A DNA stretch of 64,000 nucleotides from Ecdyonurus torrentis (Eukaryota > Arthropoda > Insecta > Ephemeroptera > Heptageniidae): assembly GCA_949318235.1 (NCBI GenBank), contig OX439128.1, positions 51,231,707 to 51,295,706 on the forward strand, in the 5' to 3' direction. The position numbers and the translations under genes were made by a program. Positions 61,052 through 64,000 of this stretch are shown here, in pieces. Under the pieces are notes generated by a model. The model was not told the DNA's origin, did not search any database, and worked only from the letters and a program-made list of their open reading frames with translations. Position 1 is the first letter of the stretch. Each line of letters starts with the position of its first letter.

Positions 61052-61218
61052 CTAGATACATACCGGTATTGGATTCAAATAATTCATGGGACTGTCTGCC
61101 TTACCTTTTTGTTCCTTGCAGCCTAAGATCTCTGGCAACAAGAAGTCTCGGAGCACAGAATACGCCTTATCCACCTCATCGTTAACCAGCATCAGGTGAA
61201 AGTTACCTGGAGTCTCAC
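61052..61218 (-). CDS. GUK1: GUK1 terminal exon seen (C-terminus)
   Basis: Acceptor AATGTTCAG, entering in phase 1. Encodes [39 protein letters not shown] and then a short non-conserved tail to TAG. A strong donor (AAAAAG|GTAAGG) lies inside at 61105/61104; if used, the last 17 codons are intronic and another exon must exist downstream. Confidence 0.85.
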
Positions 61219-61864
61219 CTGAACATTAGTACCAAGTTGTCAAGATTACATTGTGTTCTTTACACGTCAAGTGAACCAACTGCACTTTACAAATTTCACT
61301 CAAAATGAATCATCTACATTTGGCGTTTCTACGTGTTTAACAGGAGAAGTATATGGGTGACTTTGGAAAGTGAAAAGTGTAGGTTAGTTTATTTTGAGTA
61401 AAATTTGTGAAGTGTAGTTTGTTTACTTTGACGTGAGAAGAATGATTGTTTATACATTGAATACACTGTAATAAACATTTGATAACAAAAACACATTAAT
61501 ACCTATGTGAAAAATGACCTCCTTCACCCTAATATCTAATATTTTTTTGTAATCTTTATTAAAAGATGGCAATAATGAGTAAATATGTTGCATTTTTATT
61601 ATGTTGTGCTTTTGATGTAGCAAAATGTAAGACTAACCTAAGTATGTATGTGTATATTGTATTTTATATTGACACAACACTGACTAATAAAGAAATAACT
61701 GTTTTGAGTTTGAGGCTGATTTTAAGCAATTTCGGTCACACCCTCTTCCGTTTTTACTTACTACGCTTGCACAGTAGGTCGAAACGGAAGCAGATGTGAG
61801 CAAAATTGCTTATTGTCGGCTTCAAAACAATTGTTCTTTTACAAGTCAAACCTCCTCCTTTTAC

Positions 61865-61910
<46 letters not shown>

Positions 61911-63038
61911 CAAAAAATATTTAGCATTTGGTATGCTTGTATGCTAGAATATTTGATCCTAAGTCCTAACTAACTATTTAAATGAGAGAATCTTAATGTT
62001 TAATGGGCTCCAATCTCTCAGTCTACTATTCTTTATCATTATTATTTTTTCAACTATTATATATCAACCTCAATGGGGGTTTACTCATTTATATAGGCCT
62101 AAATATTATTATTTATTATTTTTAGTGCTAGAATCTAAATTTGAGATACAAATAAAGCTCACCATATTCAAGCTCTGCTTTGGCAGCAGCAAGACGTTTG
62201 GCCAGACTTTCATCAGTTTCAGTTCCTCGAGCACGAAGTCTTTCTTCAAGAGCTGGCAGTGAGGGAGGTTTAATGAAGACAAGCAGAGGGTTGAGGTCAG
62301 GCACCTCCCTTACTTGGCGTACACCCTGTACATCAATGTCCAGTACACAAATACGTCCAGCAGCGGCCACAGTCTCGACAGCTCGTTTGCTGAAATATCA
62401 CTTTCATAAGAAACCTAACAGAATTTACTCATTTTAGCAATACAAACATTATAGCTAAACTGTATGCCATGTGAGACCTCGACCTCTGCATAGAACTTGT
62501 ACTGCGCTACTCCCTTTTTTTTTTTTTTTTTTTTTTTTTTATTATTATTATTATTTTTTTTACTTATAAATTATAATACAGTACAGTAGTTTAAAACATG
62601 TAAATGTGTGACTGAAATAAGTTATTTTTATTAATTGAATCTAATTACAGTAGTTTTTATAAGAATCGCTTCAAAGAGGATCCCACCACAGTGATAGGAA
62701 GTTAGGGGTACAGTACTTTACCATTTTTCCGTGAGCATCACATTAACGCCACATGGCCACTTAATAACAATCATTGTGATTCATTCTCACCTGGTGCCAT
62801 ACATATTCCCTGAGAAGCAGGCAGACTCAAGGAATTCTCTGCGGTCAATAGCAGCCGTCATTTCACTACTAGAGACAAAGTGGTAATGAACACCATCCTC
62901 CTCGCCAGGTCGCGGGGAGCGCGTCGTGTGAGATACAGAGAAACCAAAGCTGTCCGAGTACTCGTCCATGAGTCGCTTAACCAGAGTGGACTTGCCAGCC
63001 CCTGAGGGACCACACAAGACCAGCAGACGAGGGCTCAT
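61052..63038 (-). CDS. GUK1: Guanylate kinase
   Basis: Three minus-strand exons (62791-63038, 62163-62389, 61052-61218) give 213 residues; human GUK1 is 197. It catalyses ATP + GMP = ADP + GDP in the cytosol, feeding GTP/dGTP synthesis. Seen: P-loop GPSGAGKST (residues 10-18), GMP-binding [11 protein letters not shown] (36-46), FLE glutamate (71), GNMYGTS (77-83), VLDIDVQG, and the lid-type [19 protein letters not shown]. The start ATG (63036-63038) gives [13 protein letters not shown], close to human MSGPRPVVLSGPSG; an in-frame TGA lies a short way upstream unless an upstream exon splices in. The C-terminal end is either the TAG at 61052-61054 or a further spliced exon. Confidence 0.93.
61266..61436. 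repeat. Palindromic repeat in GUK1 intron
   Basis: CGTCAAGTGAACCAACTGCA with CAAATTTCACTCAAAATGAA on the left is mirrored by TTTTGAGTAAAATTTGTGAA and TTTACTTTGACGTGA on the right. About 170 bp; looks like another foldback element, single copy seen. Confidence 0.6.
61681..61849. mobile_element. Palindromic MITE, family A copy 4 (decayed)
   Basis: Shares TGACTAATAAAG, ACTGTTTTGAG, CTTCCGTTTTTACTTACTAC and the complement arm with copies 1-3, but carries more substitutions; the core palindrome is broken to CTACGCTTGCACAG. Confidence 0.8.
62163..62389 (-). CDS. GUK1: GUK1 exon 2
   Basis: 227 bp, phase 2 to 1, acceptor TGATATTTCAG, donor TATG|GTGAGC. Encodes [39 protein letters not shown] and the lid residues ending AELEYG. 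Confidence 0.95.
62390..62790 (-). other. GUK1 intron 1
   Basis: 401 bp intron with a poly(T) at about 62514-62540. Nothing else recognised. Confidence 0.85.
62791..63038 (-). CDS. GUK1: GUK1 first coding exon
   Basis: 248 bp from ATG, donor ACCAG|GTGAGA, leaving in phase 2. Carries the P-loop and GMP-binding residues. Upstream in frame 12 codons ([11 protein letters not shown]) are open back to a possible acceptor (TTGATCAG) at 63075, so an alternative longer, possibly mitochondrial-type, N-terminus is conceivable. Confidence 0.92.
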
Positions 63039-64000
63039 CGCAACGCGGGCAGCAGACCACAGCAAAGATGACACTGATCAATAATAACTTGAGATGTATC
63101 AAAAACTTTAACCAAAGAGGAATCAAACATCTAGCACAATTTTTAAAAATAATTTTATACAACTATTGAAGCAAATGATAAAATTTTCACTTTTGATTTT
63201 TATTTTATTAAGTAGACTTTGGCAAGGCAAAAATTTAGGGGGGGGGGGGGGTGAAGCAAAGGTGTATCACATACTGTATTCTTAATTTTGTTATAACATT
63301 GTGCAGCAAAATAATTTTTCCTATTTATTTTTCAATTTGCTGCAAAAAGTTATAACAAATTTAAGAAGATGTTAACGCACCTGTATAATATTTTTAACTA
63401 CAGTACCTTCACAAGAGACATAAGATTCTGAGTCAATTGACATATTACATTGTTGTGTTAAAGGTTGTAGTAAAAGGCTCGTATCTTTCACATTTAAATT
63501 ATGGTCCCCAACTGCTTTGATGTCATTTGAAAGCGAATGATAACATCTACCTACGATAAAAATTTCCACACCTGTTACTACCCATGGAAGAAAAATATTA
63601 TTGAAATTAATATGGTTCCTTATAGGCTTTGATTTACAAGAATTTGTAATTCAACATTCTGTACTTCCCCACCCCCACCCACCACACAAATTTCACATAC
63701 TGACATCCACATAACTGAGTTGACGTTTTAAAATATCACTGGAAAAAAATCTGCCCTTACAACTTTTTGGTCCATATTATATTCTCATCTTTCATTCATT
63801 AATATGTTGGTTTACACAAAATGTTATATCTCTATGTGAAAGCTAATTTACAGTTTTAATTTAAAAACCAAATTTACTTCTTGTATGAAGACTGCTCGAC
63901 TGCTCCTTGTATGGCGGGGCAGTACTGAGTCAAATAGCACAAAGCATTATGTACTTTTAAAAATAATTTTATCTTATGGCGGGGCAGTACTGAGTCAAAT
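63039..64000. other. GUK1 5' flank
   Basis: No coding exon recognised. Contains a G run at 63239-63251, a family T palindrome at 63288-63359 and a decayed family D segment at about 63500-63770. The last 120 bp contain a short direct repeat (ATGGCGGGGCAGTACTGAGT twice, near 63910 and 63977). Confidence 0.7.
63500..63770 (-). mobile_element. Decayed family D element, copy 4
   Basis: CGATAAAAATTTCC, ATTATTGAAATTAAYATKG, CCTTATAGGCTT in the same order as 39541-39870. Highly diverged; ends not identifiable. Confidence 0.5.

Larger units (their letters stand above)
61219..62162 (-). other. GUK1 intron 2
   Basis: 944 bp with a family A palindrome at 61681-61849 and a T tract at 61867-61910. Another possible inverted repeat (GTCAAGTGAACCAACTGCAC against its complement) lies at about 61266-61436. 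Confidence 0.8.

Overview
This is an animal (metazoan, invertebrate-type) nuclear genome window. The evidence is GT-AG introns, protein-coding exons very close to vertebrate genes, an AT-rich background, very long homopolymer, (GA)n and (TA)n tracts, and many short palindromic transposon remnants. I cannot name the species. No viral, bacterial, rRNA, tRNA or CRISPR features were recognised.

Layout. Positions 1-9060 are gene-free, AT-rich, repeat-bearing DNA. At 9060-9730 a GC-richer patch is followed by an open reading frame that is my candidate first coding exon of the GSK3 gene (uncertain). The certain part of GSK3 (glycogen synthase kinase 3 beta / shaggy, + strand) lies at 27003-47917 in seven constitutive coding exons. 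Introns range from 68 bp to 12.7 kb. A previously unremarked candidate 57-bp cassette microexon sits at 44537-44593, exactly where vertebrate GSK3-beta2 carries its insert. Downstream, 47918-53595 holds the GSK3 3' flank and the convergent 3' end of LRRC58 (minus strand, four exons, 53596-56888). Guanylate kinase GUK1 follows on the minus strand (61052-63038, three coding exons seen). The last kilobase has no recognised coding sequence.

Biology. GSK3 is the constitutively active Ser/Thr kinase of Wnt, insulin and Hedgehog signalling. LRRC58 is a leucine-rich-repeat protein with a conserved Cys-rich C-terminus. GUK1 phosphorylates GMP/dGMP. They do not form one pathway, but GSK3B and LRRC58 are also close neighbours on human 3q13.33, so their adjacency here may be ancient synteny.

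Mobile DNA. The introns and flanks are packed with non-autonomous elements: TA-flanked palindromes (mariner-like), several families flanked by TTAA (piggyBac-like), nested insertions, and recurrent foldback families with copies on both strands. No transposase gene is visible. The most interesting items are the GSK3 microexon, the unusual candidate GSK3 N-terminus, and the set of TTAA-flanked element families.
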